The position numbers and the translations under genes are program-made. From assembly GCF_002192255.1 (NCBI RefSeq), contig NZ_CP021768.1:2312001-2376000 (forward strand): 64,000 nt of DNA. Reading direction: 5' to 3'. Positions 18,034 to 26,367 of this stretch are shown piece by piece; position 1 is the stretch's first letter; every line of letters begins with the position of its first letter. Origin of the DNA: Stenotrophomonas sp. WZN-1. GTDB taxonomy: Bacteria; Pseudomonadota; Gammaproteobacteria; Xanthomonadales; Xanthomonadaceae. Below the pieces are notes generated by a model. That model ran no database searches. It was not told the DNA's origin and saw nothing but the letters and a program-made list of their open reading frames with translations.

Positions 18034-18510
18034 ATGTCCATGCTTCTCGGCACATTGATATCCATGGCTGCGCCTGCCACCGGCGGCGGCCCGGCCAGCG
18101 ACGATCTGAGCATAACGCCTGCTGGCAGCGCATCGTCCGTGGCGGGCCCCGCTGACTACTTCACCGGCAACGTGCGCATCGACGGCGGCTTCCAACGCCC
18201 TGCGCCGGCCCGCGTAGGCGGTGCGACGGTCACCTTTGAGCCCGGCGCACGCACAGCCTGGCACACCCACCCGCTGGGCCAGACCCTCATCGTGACGGCA
18301 GGCGTGGGCTGGGTGCAGCAGTGGGGTCAGCCACGCCAGCAGATCCGTCCGGGTGACACCGTGTGGATCGCCCCGGGCGTGAAGCACTGGCATGGCGCAA
18401 GTGCCGCAGTGGCGATGACCCACATCGCGATTGCCGAGGCGGTGGATGGCAGCCCGGTGACGTGGCTGGAGAAAGTGAGCGACGAAGAATATTCGGAGAT
18501 GCGCGAATGA
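18034..18510 (+). CDS. Cupin-domain protein with N-terminal signal-like segment
   Basis: 158 residues from ATG 18034 (GGAG upstream). After a short hydrophobic start, the single cupin barrel has its two metal motifs: ARTAWHTHPLGQTLIVTAG (His pair) and GDTVWIAPGVKHWHGA. This group includes (R)-mandelonitrile-lyase-like and quercetinase-like cupins; the reaction is not predictable. Its stop overlaps the start of the hydrolase gene (ATGA). Confidence 0.88.
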   Translation: MSMLLGTLISMAAPATGGGPASDDLSITPAGSASSVAGPADYFTGNVRIDGGFQRPAPARVGGATVTFEPGARTAWHTHPLGQTLIVTAGVGWVQQWGQPRQQIRPGDTVWIAPGVKHWHGASAAVAMTHIAIAEAVDGSPVTWLEKVSDEEYSEMRE

Positions 18511-19544
18511 AGACGCTGCTGCTTTCTCTGGTCCTCGCGGCCATCCCCCTCACTGCAGTTGGACAGGACATGGCCCACGGCGCCGACAACTTCTATCGCA
18601 GCACCCAGCTCATCACCGAGAAAGTGCACTTCAACAACCAGTACCACATGCAGATCGTCGGCAATCTGTACGTACCGAAGAACGGCAGGCCTGGGCAAGC
18701 GTTGCCCGCCATCATCGTGGGCCATCCCATGGGTGCGGTGAAGGAGCAGAGTGCGGATCTCTATGCACAGAAGCTGGCTGAACAAGGCTTCGTGACCCTG
18801 GCTATCGACCAGTCATTCTGGGGTGAAAGTGCGGGCGAGCCCCGCAATGCGGTTGCACCGGACATCTATGCCGAGGCCTTCAGTGCAGCCGTCGATTACC
18901 TGGGCACGCAGCCACAGGTGGATCGCGAACGGATCGGCGTGCTTGGCATCTGCGGCAGTGGCAGTTTCGTGATCAGTGCGGCCAAGATCGACCCGCGCAT
19001 GAAAGCCATTGCTACCGTCAGCATGTACGACATGGGCGCTGCGAACCGCAGTGGCCTCAACCGCTCGCAGAGCATCGAGCAGCGCAAGGCCGTGATTGCT
19101 GCTGCCGCGCGCCAGCGTTGGGTCGAAGCCGAGGGCGGCGCCGCACAGTACACCTCCGGCACGGTGCATAGGCTTGAGGCAGATACTCATCCGATCCAGC
19201 GCGAGTTCTACGATTTCTACCGCACTTCGCGCGGCGAGTTCACGCCGACTGGTTCATCACCGCAGCTCACCACCCACCCGACGCTGACCAGCAACGTGAA
19301 GTTCATGAACTTCTATCCGTTCAACGACATCGAGACCATCTCCCCGCGTCCGATGTTGTTCATTGCGGGTGATCAGGCGCATTCAAAGGAATTCAGTGAG
19401 GAGGCCTACCGGCTGGCGGGACAACCGAAGGAACTGCTGTGGGTGAAGGGTGCAGGCCATGTGGATCTGTACGACCGCACCGATCTGATTCCGTTTGCAG
19501 CGCTGGGGGCGTTCTTCCGGAAGAGCCTGGACGGACGCATGTGA
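18507..19544 (+). CDS. Exported alpha/beta hydrolase (YcjY / dienelactone-hydrolase-like)
   Basis: 345 residues. It begins with a Sec-type signal peptide (MKTLLLSLVLAAIPLTAVGQ), so it is periplasmic. The nucleophile elbow reads VLGICGSGSF: the expected Ser position of GxSxG is Cys, as in dienelactone hydrolases and YcjY-like proteins. KGAGHVDLYDR carries the probable catalytic His. ATG 18507 overlaps the cupin stop. Substrate unknown. Confidence 0.87.
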   Translation: MKTLLLSLVLAAIPLTAVGQDMAHGADNFYRSTQLITEKVHFNNQYHMQIVGNLYVPKNGRPGQALPAIIVGHPMGAVKEQSADLYAQKLAEQGFVTLAIDQSFWGESAGEPRNAVAPDIYAEAFSAAVDYLGTQPQVDRERIGVLGICGSGSFVISAAKIDPRMKAIATVSMYDMGAANRSGLNRSQSIEQRKAVIAAAARQRWVEAEGGAAQYTSGTVHRLEADTHPIQREFYDFYRTSRGEFTPTGSSPQLTTHPTLTSNVKFMNFYPFNDIETISPRPMLFIAGDQAHSKEFSEEAYRLAGQPKELLWVKGAGHVDLYDRTDLIPFAALGAFFRKSLDGRM

Positions 19545-19563
19545 CAGGCCAACGCCCCTGCCC

Positions 19564-19737
19564 TCACCCTGTCCGAAGCATCGCCACCAGCAACCCCGTC
19601 AGGGCACTCCCCGCCACCAGGCTCAGCCACACCTTCCCAACACTGCGGGCGCTGAAGACACCCACGGCAACGGCAATGAACAGCACGAACCCCAGCAATG
19701 AACTGGCCAGGACCGAAACGGACGTTCTTGCACCCAT
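19564..19737 (-). CDS. Short membrane protein or truncated gene
   Basis: From ATG 19737 it encodes 57 residues with two hydrophobic helices (LLGFVLFIAVAVGVF and LSLVAGSALTGLLVAM). The frame stays open upstream through plausible protein sequence, but the only other start is a GTG lying inside a SMAG palindrome (19825-19854). The element may have cut off an original 5' end, or the gene may be a small two-helix protein. Low certainty. Confidence 0.35.
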   Translation of the reverse strand: MGARTSVSVLASSLLGFVLFIAVAVGVFSARSVGKVWLSLVAGSALTGLLVAMLRTG

Positions 19738-19824
19738 CAACGCCAGTGCCGTAGCAGCAATGTGGGCCGCTGTGCGGTCATCGGCCGCCGCTCCGATGGT
19801 AGCGCCGAACTCGACTCCCGGTGA

Positions 19825-19854
19825 CTTGCAGAGCCGGCCAGCGGCCGGCACTAC
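19825..19854 (-). repeat. SMAG (GTAG-headed REP-like) palindrome
   Basis: On the minus strand the sequence begins GTAGTGCCGGCCGCTGGCCG and continues GCTCTGC. GCCGGCC / GGCCGGC arms surround a short loop, and the 5' GTAG head is diagnostic of the SMAG elements of Stenotrophomonas maltophilia. Such elements are thought to be mobilised by RAYT-type transposases. It sits between the DUF6622 gene and the truncated small membrane gene. Confidence 0.75.
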
Positions 19855-19862
19855 CAGGTCAA

Positions 19863-20390
19863 TCAGCCTGCGGTTTCCAGCCCCTTGCCTGCCACATCCA
19901 TCCGCAGCGAGGCCAGGTACCGGCAGTACTTGCCGACGAAGATGCCGGTGAATCCGCCCGCCAGCAGCAGGTAGGCCGCACTGAAACCGGCACTGGCGGA
20001 CAGCGACGGCGATACCGCAAATGCGACTTCGAAGCCGTACTTCACCAGGAAGGTGATCAGCAGCAGCGGCAGCAGGCTGAAGTCCGCGCTGCGCCAGAGC
20101 TTGCCGGTGCTGCGGTCCAGCGTCAGCTTCAACCGATTCAGCAGCAGCCAGGCAAGCGCGGCACCGGTGGCGATGCCGGCCAGCCACTCGCTCCAGGCAG
20201 TCAGCGACGCGCCGAAACGATGACTGATCGACCACGCACCCCAGACGGCGAACAGGGCGGGTACGATCGCCAGCTTCTGCAGCGAGGTCTCCCCCGGCCT
20301 CATGGCGGTGATGCCGCGGGTGATCAGGAAGGCCAGGAGCAGCCAGACCCAGATCGGCGTCTGCGAGGCGAGTTGCTGGAGCATGTTCAT
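19863..20390 (-). CDS. DUF6622-type integral membrane protein
   Basis: 175 residues with about five helices (12-24, 42-58, 70-84, 105-122 and 132-150). The start MNMLQQLASQTPIWVWLLLAFLI and the block RGITAMRPGETSL match my memory of this xanthomonad/betaproteobacterial family of unknown role. ATG 20390 is divergent from the beta-lactamase-fold gene at 20629; the 238 bases between them hold no gene. Confidence 0.8.
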   Translation of the reverse strand: MNMLQQLASQTPIWVWLLLAFLITRGITAMRPGETSLQKLAIVPALFAVWGAWSISHRFGASLTAWSEWLAGIATGAALAWLLLNRLKLTLDRSTGKLWRSADFSLLPLLLITFLVKYGFEVAFAVSPSLSASAGFSAAYLLLAGGFTGIFVGKYCRYLASLRMDVAGKGLETAG

Positions 20391-20628
20391 GAGTGGTCCC
20401 CTTGGTGCGTGGTGGCTGAGTGGTGGCGAGGCGCCCTCGCCTTGGCGCTCACTATTCGCGTCCGCCCGGGTTGCAGCCAGTGACAGCTGTCAGCCATCGC
20501 GGGTGATGTGTCGGCGCGCCACGCTGCCAACAGCCGCAGGGCGGACCCACCCGGGACACCCGCCTCATCCGCTCGGCCTGCTCGACCCGCGATACCATTG
20601 CCACCATGCCGCTGCGAGCTGATACGCC

Positions 20629-21735
20629 ATGCGCAACGATCCTGTCCGGCGCCACCTGTGTGCAGCACTACTGGCTGCCGGCTGCAGCCTGCCTGCCCGG
20701 TCTGCACTGGCGAGCCGGCGTACTCCAGGCAGCTGCAGTTCGCTGGCCGCGCTGCTGCAGGCCGAGCAACAGCCTGGCCTGGCGGCAGTCGTGGTAGATC
20801 ATGGGCGCATCGCCGCGCTATCCGCGGCGGGCCGACGCACTGACACCCGGCCCTCACCGATTGATCGCCATACCGTGTTCGAGCTGGGATCGATCACCAA
20901 GGTGTTCACTGCGCTGCTGGTGTTCCGGCTCCAGCAGCGGCAGTTGCTCGACGTCACGGCGCCCATCGGCCTGTATGTGGAGGGACTGCCTTCAGCGTGG
21001 GCATGCATTTCGCTGCTGCGGCTGCTGAGCCATACCTCCGGCATTCCCAATTATTTGAATGAAGCCAACTTCCTGCGATTGATGCCGACGAGTCCGCGCC
21101 CTCGTGAACTGCTGGCAGGGGTGGAGCAGATGCCGCTGGAGTTTGCGCCCGGTACGCGGCATGCCTATTCCAATACGAACTACATTCTGCTCGGCCTGGC
21201 CATCGAACATGCGACCCGCATGGATTACTGGAACGTCCTCCAGGAAGAGATCCTGTCGCCGCTGGGCATGCGCGATGCGGGGCCGCGCCGCTCAGAGGAT
21301 CGGCGCCGGATTGCCCAGGGGCATCTATTCCAGGATGGCCAGTGGCACGACCCACCGCCCACTGCTCCGGGTTCGGCGTGGGCGGCCGGCAGCCTGTTGG
21401 CGAGCATCGATGACATGGCACGCCTTGCTGTGGCATTGGACCAGGGTCGGCTGCTACCCGATGGCGCGCTGAGGCACATGTGGTGCGACACGGTTCTTTC
21501 CAACGGAAGCAAGGCGGGCTGGGGCGCCGGCTGGCAGGTTGCCGATGACGGCAATGTAGTCGGTCACGGGGGCGGAACCGCAGGCTTTACCGGATATTTC
21601 CGGCACGTTCCCGCGCAGCGAAGAACGGTCGTCGTCCTGATCAATCGCGCCGGAGACATCAATCCCCAGCGCATTGCAGAGCGCCTCGATCTTGGGATGC
21701 GCCGCTGCCCGGATCTTCAGCCGCCGTTGCTGTAA
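20629..21735 (+). CDS. Serine hydrolase of the class C beta-lactamase / esterase family
   Basis: 368 residues. Catalytic motifs: SITK (SxxK, about residue 88), YSN (in HAYSNTNYILLG) and HGG (VVGHGGGTAGF), the triad of AmpC-like enzymes, DD-peptidases and esterases. The N-terminus (RRHLCAALLAAGCSLPA) looks like a signal peptide, possibly a lipoprotein with the lipobox LAAGC. It probably works in the periplasm; true beta-lactamase activity cannot be assumed. Its 3' end overlaps the convergent MetF-like gene by 19 bases. Confidence 0.88.
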   Translation: MRNDPVRRHLCAALLAAGCSLPARSALASRRTPGSCSSLAALLQAEQQPGLAAVVVDHGRIAALSAAGRRTDTRPSPIDRHTVFELGSITKVFTALLVFRLQQRQLLDVTAPIGLYVEGLPSAWACISLLRLLSHTSGIPNYLNEANFLRLMPTSPRPRELLAGVEQMPLEFAPGTRHAYSNTNYILLGLAIEHATRMDYWNVLQEEILSPLGMRDAGPRRSEDRRRIAQGHLFQDGQWHDPPPTAPGSAWAAGSLLASIDDMARLAVALDQGRLLPDGALRHMWCDTVLSNGSKAGWGAGWQVADDGNVVGHGGGTAGFTGYFRHVPAQRRTVVVLINRAGDINPQRIAERLDLGMRRCPDLQPPLL

Positions 21736-22586
21736 ACACTCCGCCGGTACTGCGCCACCCACTCCAGCGACGGCGCAATACCGCCGAACGGGAAGAAGTG
21801 CGGGCTGACCGGGCCGTGGGCGTCCGTCAGCCCCTTCACCAGCCGATCGACGAACACCTCCGGCCCCGCCGTGCCGAGCAGCCGGCCGAACGAGATGCCA
21901 TACCTGGCCAGCATCGATGCACTGGCGCCCACGCCGCACATCGCGGCGTAGCGCAGCAGCCGAGTGATGCTTGCCGGCCCCGGTACGCCGACCAGCACTG
22001 GCACCGCCATGCCACGCGCGCGCAGTGCATCCAGCCAAGCCAGCACGATATCGGCATCGAAGGCGAACTGGGTGACGATCATGGGAGTCATGCCGCGTGC
22101 TTCGATGGCCTGGCATTTACGCTCGAGCACCCGCCAGCGATCGTCATTGCTCATCACTGGATGTCCTTCCGGGTGCCCGCCGATACCCACGACCTTGATC
22201 CCGAAGTGCTCCAGAAGACCGGTCTGGATGATCGAAGCACTGTCGGCAAACGGCCCGGCGGGTGTGGCCAGGTCACCCGCGACCAGCAGGCAGCGGGTGA
22301 CGCCGGCTTCGCTGGTGGCGCGCTGCAGAAAGCGTTCAAGCGCTGCGTGCGAGCCGATGCGGCGGGCGGAGAGGTGCTGCATCGGCTCGAAGCCGAGCTC
22401 GCGCACCGTGCATGCGGCGGCCAGGCGTGCGTCGTCGTCCTCGCTGGCCAGCCAGGGAATGGAGATGACCGTGCCGCACGGTATGCGGGCCGCCTCGGCA
22501 CGTAGTGCCGGCATGGCCTTCGCGCTGACTTCCAGTGAAAAGGCGTTGATGAAGGCTTCCGCCTGCGATGAGATACCGGCCGGCAT
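21717..22586 (-). CDS. Methylenetetrahydrofolate reductase-like protein (MetF family)
   Basis: 289 residues. TIM-barrel pattern of the MetF family: FSLEVSAKA start, FEPMQHLSARRIGS, CLLVAGDLATPAGP, MTPMIVTQFAFDAD, VLVGVPGPASITRLLRYA. The usual ...GDP of MetF reads GDL here, and the protein is more divergent than housekeeping MetF. ATG 22586 overlaps the metR stop (TGATG), so it is co-expressed with MetR. It may supply or recover one-carbon units for the neighbouring methionine synthase system, but that synthase type is reported to be folate-independent (see finding). Confidence 0.82.
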   Translation of the reverse strand: MPAGISSQAEAFINAFSLEVSAKAMPALRAEAARIPCGTVISIPWLASEDDDARLAAACTVRELGFEPMQHLSARRIGSHAALERFLQRATSEAGVTRCLLVAGDLATPAGPFADSASIIQTGLLEHFGIKVVGIGGHPEGHPVMSNDDRWRVLERKCQAIEARGMTPMIVTQFAFDADIVLAWLDALRARGMAVPVLVGVPGPASITRLLRYAAMCGVGASASMLARYGISFGRLLGTAGPEVFVDRLVKGLTDAHGPVSPHFFPFGGIAPSLEWVAQYRRSVYSNGG

Positions 22587-23500
22587 CAACGCGCCCCGCG
22601 TACATTGCCAGCCAGCGGCGAGCTGTTGCGGGCCAGTTCAATGAAGGCCTGCAGATAGTCGATGCCGGTATCGGCCTCGCGCGCGCCCAGGTAGATCTGC
22701 TTGGGGATGCCCTTGGCGCCGAGGCGCACGGGCACCACGTCCATGCGCGCGGCGTACTCCTCCACCAGCCAGCGCGGCATGGCGGCGACGCCACGGCCGC
22801 TGGCTACCATCTGCATCATGATGTCGGTGGTTTCAATGGCCTTGTGGCGCCGCGGCGTGATGCCGGCGGGCAGCAGGAACTGGTTGTAGATGTCCAGACG
22901 CTCGAATGGCACCGGATAGCTGATCAGCACTTCCTGGCTGAGCTGGCGCGGCTTTACGTGGTCCACCTTGGCCAGGGCGTGGTTGCTGGCCACCACCAGC
23001 ACCTGCTCGTAGTCGAACACGGGGATGAACTTCAGGCCCGGCTTCAGCAGCGGATCGGGGGTGACCAGCAGGTCGATCTCGTAGCCGAACAATGCGCCGA
23101 TGCCGCCGAACTGGAACTTCTGCTTGACGTCCACATCCACGTCCGGCCACGCCGCCAGGTAGGGCGAGACGATCTTCAGCAACCACTGGTAGCACGGGTG
23201 GCACTCCATGCCGATGCGCAGCGCGCCACGCTCGCCCTGGGCGAACTGGCCCAGTCGCTCCTCGGCCAGGTCCAGCTGCGGCAGTACCCGGTTGGCGACC
23301 GCCAGCAGGTACTGCCCGGCCTGGGTAAGCCGCAGGCTGCGGCCTTCGCGCAGCCAGACATCGGTGCCGAGCTGCTGCTCCAGCTTCTTCATGCTGTGGC
23401 TGAGCGCCGACTGGGTCAGGTTGAGCACGCCGGCGGCCGCGGTGAGCGAGCCGTGCTGCTCGACCTGCTGCACGATGCTGAGGTGGATCCGTTCCAGCAT
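22586..23500 (-). CDS. metR: MetR-type LysR regulator of methionine synthesis
   Basis: 304 residues. The DNA-binding domain (GSLTAAAGVLNLTQSALSHS) and effector domain (GALRIGMECHPCYQWLLK; VFDYEQVLVVASNHALA; LISYPVPFERLDIYNQFL) align along their length with E. coli MetR, which uses homocysteine as co-activator. ATG 23500 is preferred over 23515 because a MetR box lies across the longer start. It is divergent from the FMN reductase-mesX-mesD genes and probably activates them and represses itself. Confidence 0.9.
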   Translation of the reverse strand: MLERIHLSIVQQVEQHGSLTAAAGVLNLTQSALSHSMKKLEQQLGTDVWLREGRSLRLTQAGQYLLAVANRVLPQLDLAEERLGQFAQGERGALRIGMECHPCYQWLLKIVSPYLAAWPDVDVDVKQKFQFGGIGALFGYEIDLLVTPDPLLKPGLKFIPVFDYEQVLVVASNHALAKVDHVKPRQLSQEVLISYPVPFERLDIYNQFLLPAGITPRRHKAIETTDIMMQMVASGRGVAAMPRWLVEEYAARMDVVPVRLGAKGIPKQIYLGAREADTGIDYLQAFIELARNSSPLAGNVRGAR

Positions 23501-23505
23501 GACGA

Positions 23506-23518
23506 TGAATCTCATTCA
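23506..23518. promoter_or_regulatory. MetR box TGAA-N5-TTCA
   Basis: TGAATCTCATTCA is an exact match to the MetR consensus TGAA-N5-TTCA. It lies 5 bases beyond the metR start codon, in the divergent region shared with the methionine synthase operon. Autorepression of metR and activation of the divergent genes are both compatible with this position. Confidence 0.7.
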
Positions 23519-23555
23519 TGGATTGGTGAAGTAATACCATTTTACGTCATGGAAG

Positions 23556-23580
23556 GGCATGACTAGGATCGGGTCATGCC
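23556..23580. promoter_or_regulatory. Inverted repeat upstream of the mes operon
   Basis: GGCATGAC-N9-GTCATGCC, a perfect 8-base dyad about 95-120 bases before the FMN reductase start. It could be a second regulator site or a 5' leader hairpin. It does not match the MetR consensus. It is not a recognisable SAM or SAH riboswitch. Confidence 0.4.
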
Positions 23581-23675
23581 TTCGGTTGCCTGCCAGCCCG
23601 GTCACCTCGCCGGCCTGCAGGACTGCGCCCCCGCAGAACGCCCGAAGGAGCCCCTCCCCTGCTGAAAGCGAACAG

Positions 23676-24257
23676 ATGACCCGCCCTCTCCGTATCGTCG
23701 CCGTTTCCGGCGGACTGCAGCGCCCCTCCAGGGCTGCGACCCTGGCCGAGCACCTGCTGGACCTGATCGGCGAGGACATCCACAGCGAACAGCAGCTGAT
23801 CGAACTCGGTGAGCTGGCACCGCAGCTGGCCGGTGCACTGTGGCGCTCGCAGTTGCCCGAGGCGGTGGAGCGGCAGCTGGCGGCCGTTGAACAGGCCGAC
23901 GTACTGGTGGTGGCCACGCCGGTCTACCGCGGCTCGTACACCGGCCTGTTCAAACACTTCTTCGACTTCATCCACCAGGATGCGCTGGTCGATACCCCGA
24001 TCCTGCTGGCCGCTACCGGCGGCAGCGAGCGCCACGCGCTGGTGATCGACCATCAGCTGCGGCCGCTCTTCAGCTTCTTCCAGGCCCGCACCCTGCCCCT
24101 GGGGGTCTACGCCACCGATCGCGATTTCGCCGAGGGACGCGTGCACAACGAAGCACTGATCCAGCGTGCGCGGCTGGCGGTGCAGCGGGCAATGCCCCTG
24201 CTTGTCCTGTCCCATCGCGCAGCGCCTGCCACTGCCGAGGCTGCTGCAGTCCTTTGA
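23676..24257 (+). CDS. NADPH-dependent FMN reductase (MsuE-like)
   Basis: 193 residues from ATG 23676. RIVAVSGGLQRPSRA is the flavodoxin-like FMN phosphate loop; VLVVATPVYRGSYTGLFKHFFDF is the family core. MsuE/SsuE-type enzymes supply reduced FMN to two-component monooxygenases. Here it leads the operon with DUF1852 and core methionine synthase; since that system is reported to need oxygen, reduced flavin supply is a sensible role (inference). Confidence 0.9.
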   Translation: MTRPLRIVAVSGGLQRPSRAATLAEHLLDLIGEDIHSEQQLIELGELAPQLAGALWRSQLPEAVERQLAAVEQADVLVVATPVYRGSYTGLFKHFFDFIHQDALVDTPILLAATGGSERHALVIDHQLRPLFSFFQARTLPLGVYATDRDFAEGRVHNEALIQRARLAVQRAMPLLVLSHRAAPATAEAAAVL

Positions 24258-24315
24258 ATGCCGAGTGCCAGCGACCTGCATTCGGATGTCACCCCCGCCA
24301 CCCGGAACGCCGCCC

Positions 24316-25293
24316 ATGACGACCGAGAACTTCACCTTCAGCATCACGCGCATCCCCTTCAACGAGGACTACCAGCCTGCTGACGGCACGCGCATCACTA
24401 CCAACTTCGCCAACCTGGCCCGTGGCGCATCGCGGCAGGAGAACCTGCGCAACACGATCAGCATGATCAACAACCGCTTCAACGACCTGGCGCATTGGGA
24501 CAACCCGAGCGCGGGCCGCTATGCGGTCGAGCTGGACATCATCTCGGTGGAGATGCACATCGACGGCGCCGACGGCAGCGATCCGTTCCCGTTGATCGAG
24601 GTGCTGCAGCCAACCATCGTCGACACGCAGACCGGAACGCGCACCGCAGGCATCGTGGGCAACAACTTCTCATCCTACGTGCGCGACTACGACTTCAGCG
24701 TAGTGCTGCCGGCCAGCAACGAGGGCAAGGCCAGCTTCGGCATTCCGGAAGGTTTTGGCGACCTGCACGGCAAGCTGTTCCAGCACTTCCTGCGCTCGGA
24801 CGCCTACCGCGCCGACTTCAGCAAGGGGCCGGTGATCTGCATCAGCGTTTCCAGCAGCAAGACCTACCACCGCACCGAGAATCATCACCCCATCCTGGGC
24901 GTGGAGTACCGCCAGGGTGAGTTCTCCCCCACCGACCAGTACTTCGACAAGATGGGCCTGCAGGTGCGCTATTTCATGCCGCCGGGCAGTGTCGCGCCGC
25001 TGGCGTTCTACTTCCAGGGCGACCTGCTGGGCGATTACTCGAACCTGGAACTGATCGGCACCATCAGCACGATGGAAGCCTTCCAGAAGATCTACCGCCC
25101 GGAGATCTACAACGCCAATTCCGTGGCCGGCAAGGTCTACCAGCCCAGCCTGAAGCACCAGGACTACTCCTCCACCCGCATCGTCTACGACCGCGAAGAG
25201 CGCAGCCAGCTGGCGGTAAAGCAGGGCCGGTTCACCGAAGAACACTTCATCAAGCCATACCGCGCCGTGCTTGAGCAGTGGGCCGCCCGCTGA
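24316..25293 (+). CDS. mesX: DUF1852 protein, partner of core methionine synthase (MesX)
   Basis: 325 residues from ATG 24316. The start FTFSITRIPFNEDYQPADGT and the block GRYAVELDIISVEMHI are characteristic of DUF1852. Transposon-mutant and complementation work on aerobic bacteria showed that MesD-type methionine synthase requires a DUF1852 protein (MesX) and oxygen. It has no signal peptide or membrane helix. It lies 39 bases before mesD. The methyl source it provides is unknown. Confidence 0.9.
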   Translation: MTTENFTFSITRIPFNEDYQPADGTRITTNFANLARGASRQENLRNTISMINNRFNDLAHWDNPSAGRYAVELDIISVEMHIDGADGSDPFPLIEVLQPTIVDTQTGTRTAGIVGNNFSSYVRDYDFSVVLPASNEGKASFGIPEGFGDLHGKLFQHFLRSDAYRADFSKGPVICISVSSSKTYHRTENHHPILGVEYRQGEFSPTDQYFDKMGLQVRYFMPPGSVAPLAFYFQGDLLGDYSNLELIGTISTMEAFQKIYRPEIYNANSVAGKVYQPSLKHQDYSSTRIVYDREERSQLAVKQGRFTEEHFIKPYRAVLEQWAAR

Positions 25294-25332
25294 TCCATCG
25301 ATTTTCCATTCGCCCCCAGGACACACCACACA

Positions 25333-26367
25333 ATGCCGACGAAGACGCTGCTCCCCACCTCCACCGCAGGCAGCCTGCCCAAACCCTCCTGGCTGGCAGA
25401 GCCCGAAAAGCTCTGGTCACCCTGGAAACTGCAGGACGAAGGCCTGATCGAGGGCAAGCAGGACGCCCTGCGCCTGTCCCTGCAGGAACAGCAGCATGCC
25501 GGCATCGACATCGTCAGTGACGGCGAGCAGACCCGCCAGCACTTCGTCACCACCTTCATCGAACACCTCAGTGGCGTCGACTTCGAGAAGCGCGAAACCG
25601 TGCGCATCCGCAACCGCTACGATGCCAGCGTGCCGACCGTGGCCGGCGCCGTGAGCCGCCCCAGGCCGGTGTTCGTCGAGGATGCGAAGTTCCTGCGCCG
25701 CCAGACCACGCAGCCGATCAAGTGGGCACTGCCCGGCCCGATGACGATGATCGACACGCTGTACGACGCGCACTACAAGAGCCGCGAGAAACTGGCCTGG
25801 GAGTTCGCGAAGATCCTCAACGAGGAAGCGAAGGAGCTGGAGGCCGCCGGCGTGGACATCATCCAGTTCGACGAGCCGGCCTTCAATGTGTTCTTCGACG
25901 AAGTGAATGATTGGGGCGTGGCCGCCCTGGAGCGCGCGATCGAAGGGCTGAAGTGCGAGACGGCGGTGCACATCTGCTACGGCTACGGCATCAAGGCCAA
26001 CACCGACTGGAAGCAGACGCTGGGCTCGGAATGGCGCCAGTACGAGGAGTCGTTCCCGAAGCTGCAGGCCTCCAACCTCGACATCATCTCGCTGGAATGC
26101 CACAACTCGCACGTACCGATCGACCTGATCGAGCTGGTGCGCGGCAAGAAGGTGATGGTCGGCGCCATCGACGTGGCCTCCAGTACGGTGGAGACCGCCG
26201 ATGAAGTGGCCAGCACCCTGCGCAAGGCACTGCAGTTCGTGGACGCCGACAAGCTCTACCCGAGCACCAACTGTGGCATGGCGCCGCTGGCCCGTGACGT
26301 GGCACGGGGCAAGCTGCGTGCGCTCAGCGAAGGGGCGAGGATCGTGCGCGAGGAACTCTCGGCGTAA
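25333..26367 (+). CDS. mesD: Core methionine synthase MesD (folate-binding domain absent)
   Basis: 344 residues, equal to the C-terminal catalytic half of MetE only. The zinc/homocysteine ligands are present: His213 and Cys215 (AVHICYGYG), Glu255 (LECHNS) and Cys314 (STNCGMAP). FDEPAF is the conserved barrel strand. The N-terminal half of MetE, which holds the folate tail, is missing. Together with adjacent MesX this marks the MesD family, which makes methionine from homocysteine without methyl-folate or cobalamin. The 3' end overlaps a convergent gene by 44 bases. Confidence 0.92.
   Translation: MPTKTLLPTSTAGSLPKPSWLAEPEKLWSPWKLQDEGLIEGKQDALRLSLQEQQHAGIDIVSDGEQTRQHFVTTFIEHLSGVDFEKRETVRIRNRYDASVPTVAGAVSRPRPVFVEDAKFLRRQTTQPIKWALPGPMTMIDTLYDAHYKSREKLAWEFAKILNEEAKELEAAGVDIIQFDEPAFNVFFDEVNDWGVAALERAIEGLKCETAVHICYGYGIKANTDWKQTLGSEWRQYEESFPKLQASNLDIISLECHNSHVPIDLIELVRGKKVMVGAIDVASSTVETADEVASTLRKALQFVDADKLYPSTNCGMAPLARDVARGKLRALSEGARIVREELSA

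Noticed and set aside
20629..21735. Antibiotic-resistance AmpC beta-lactamase
   Set aside because: SxxK, YSN and HGG are shared by esterases and peptidases of the same fold. The protein lacks the KTG ending expected of AmpC and has no AmpR partner, so resistance should not be inferred.
23519..23675. SAM or SAH riboswitch before the methionine synthase operon
   Set aside because: No conserved riboswitch core could be recognised; control is better explained by the MetR box.
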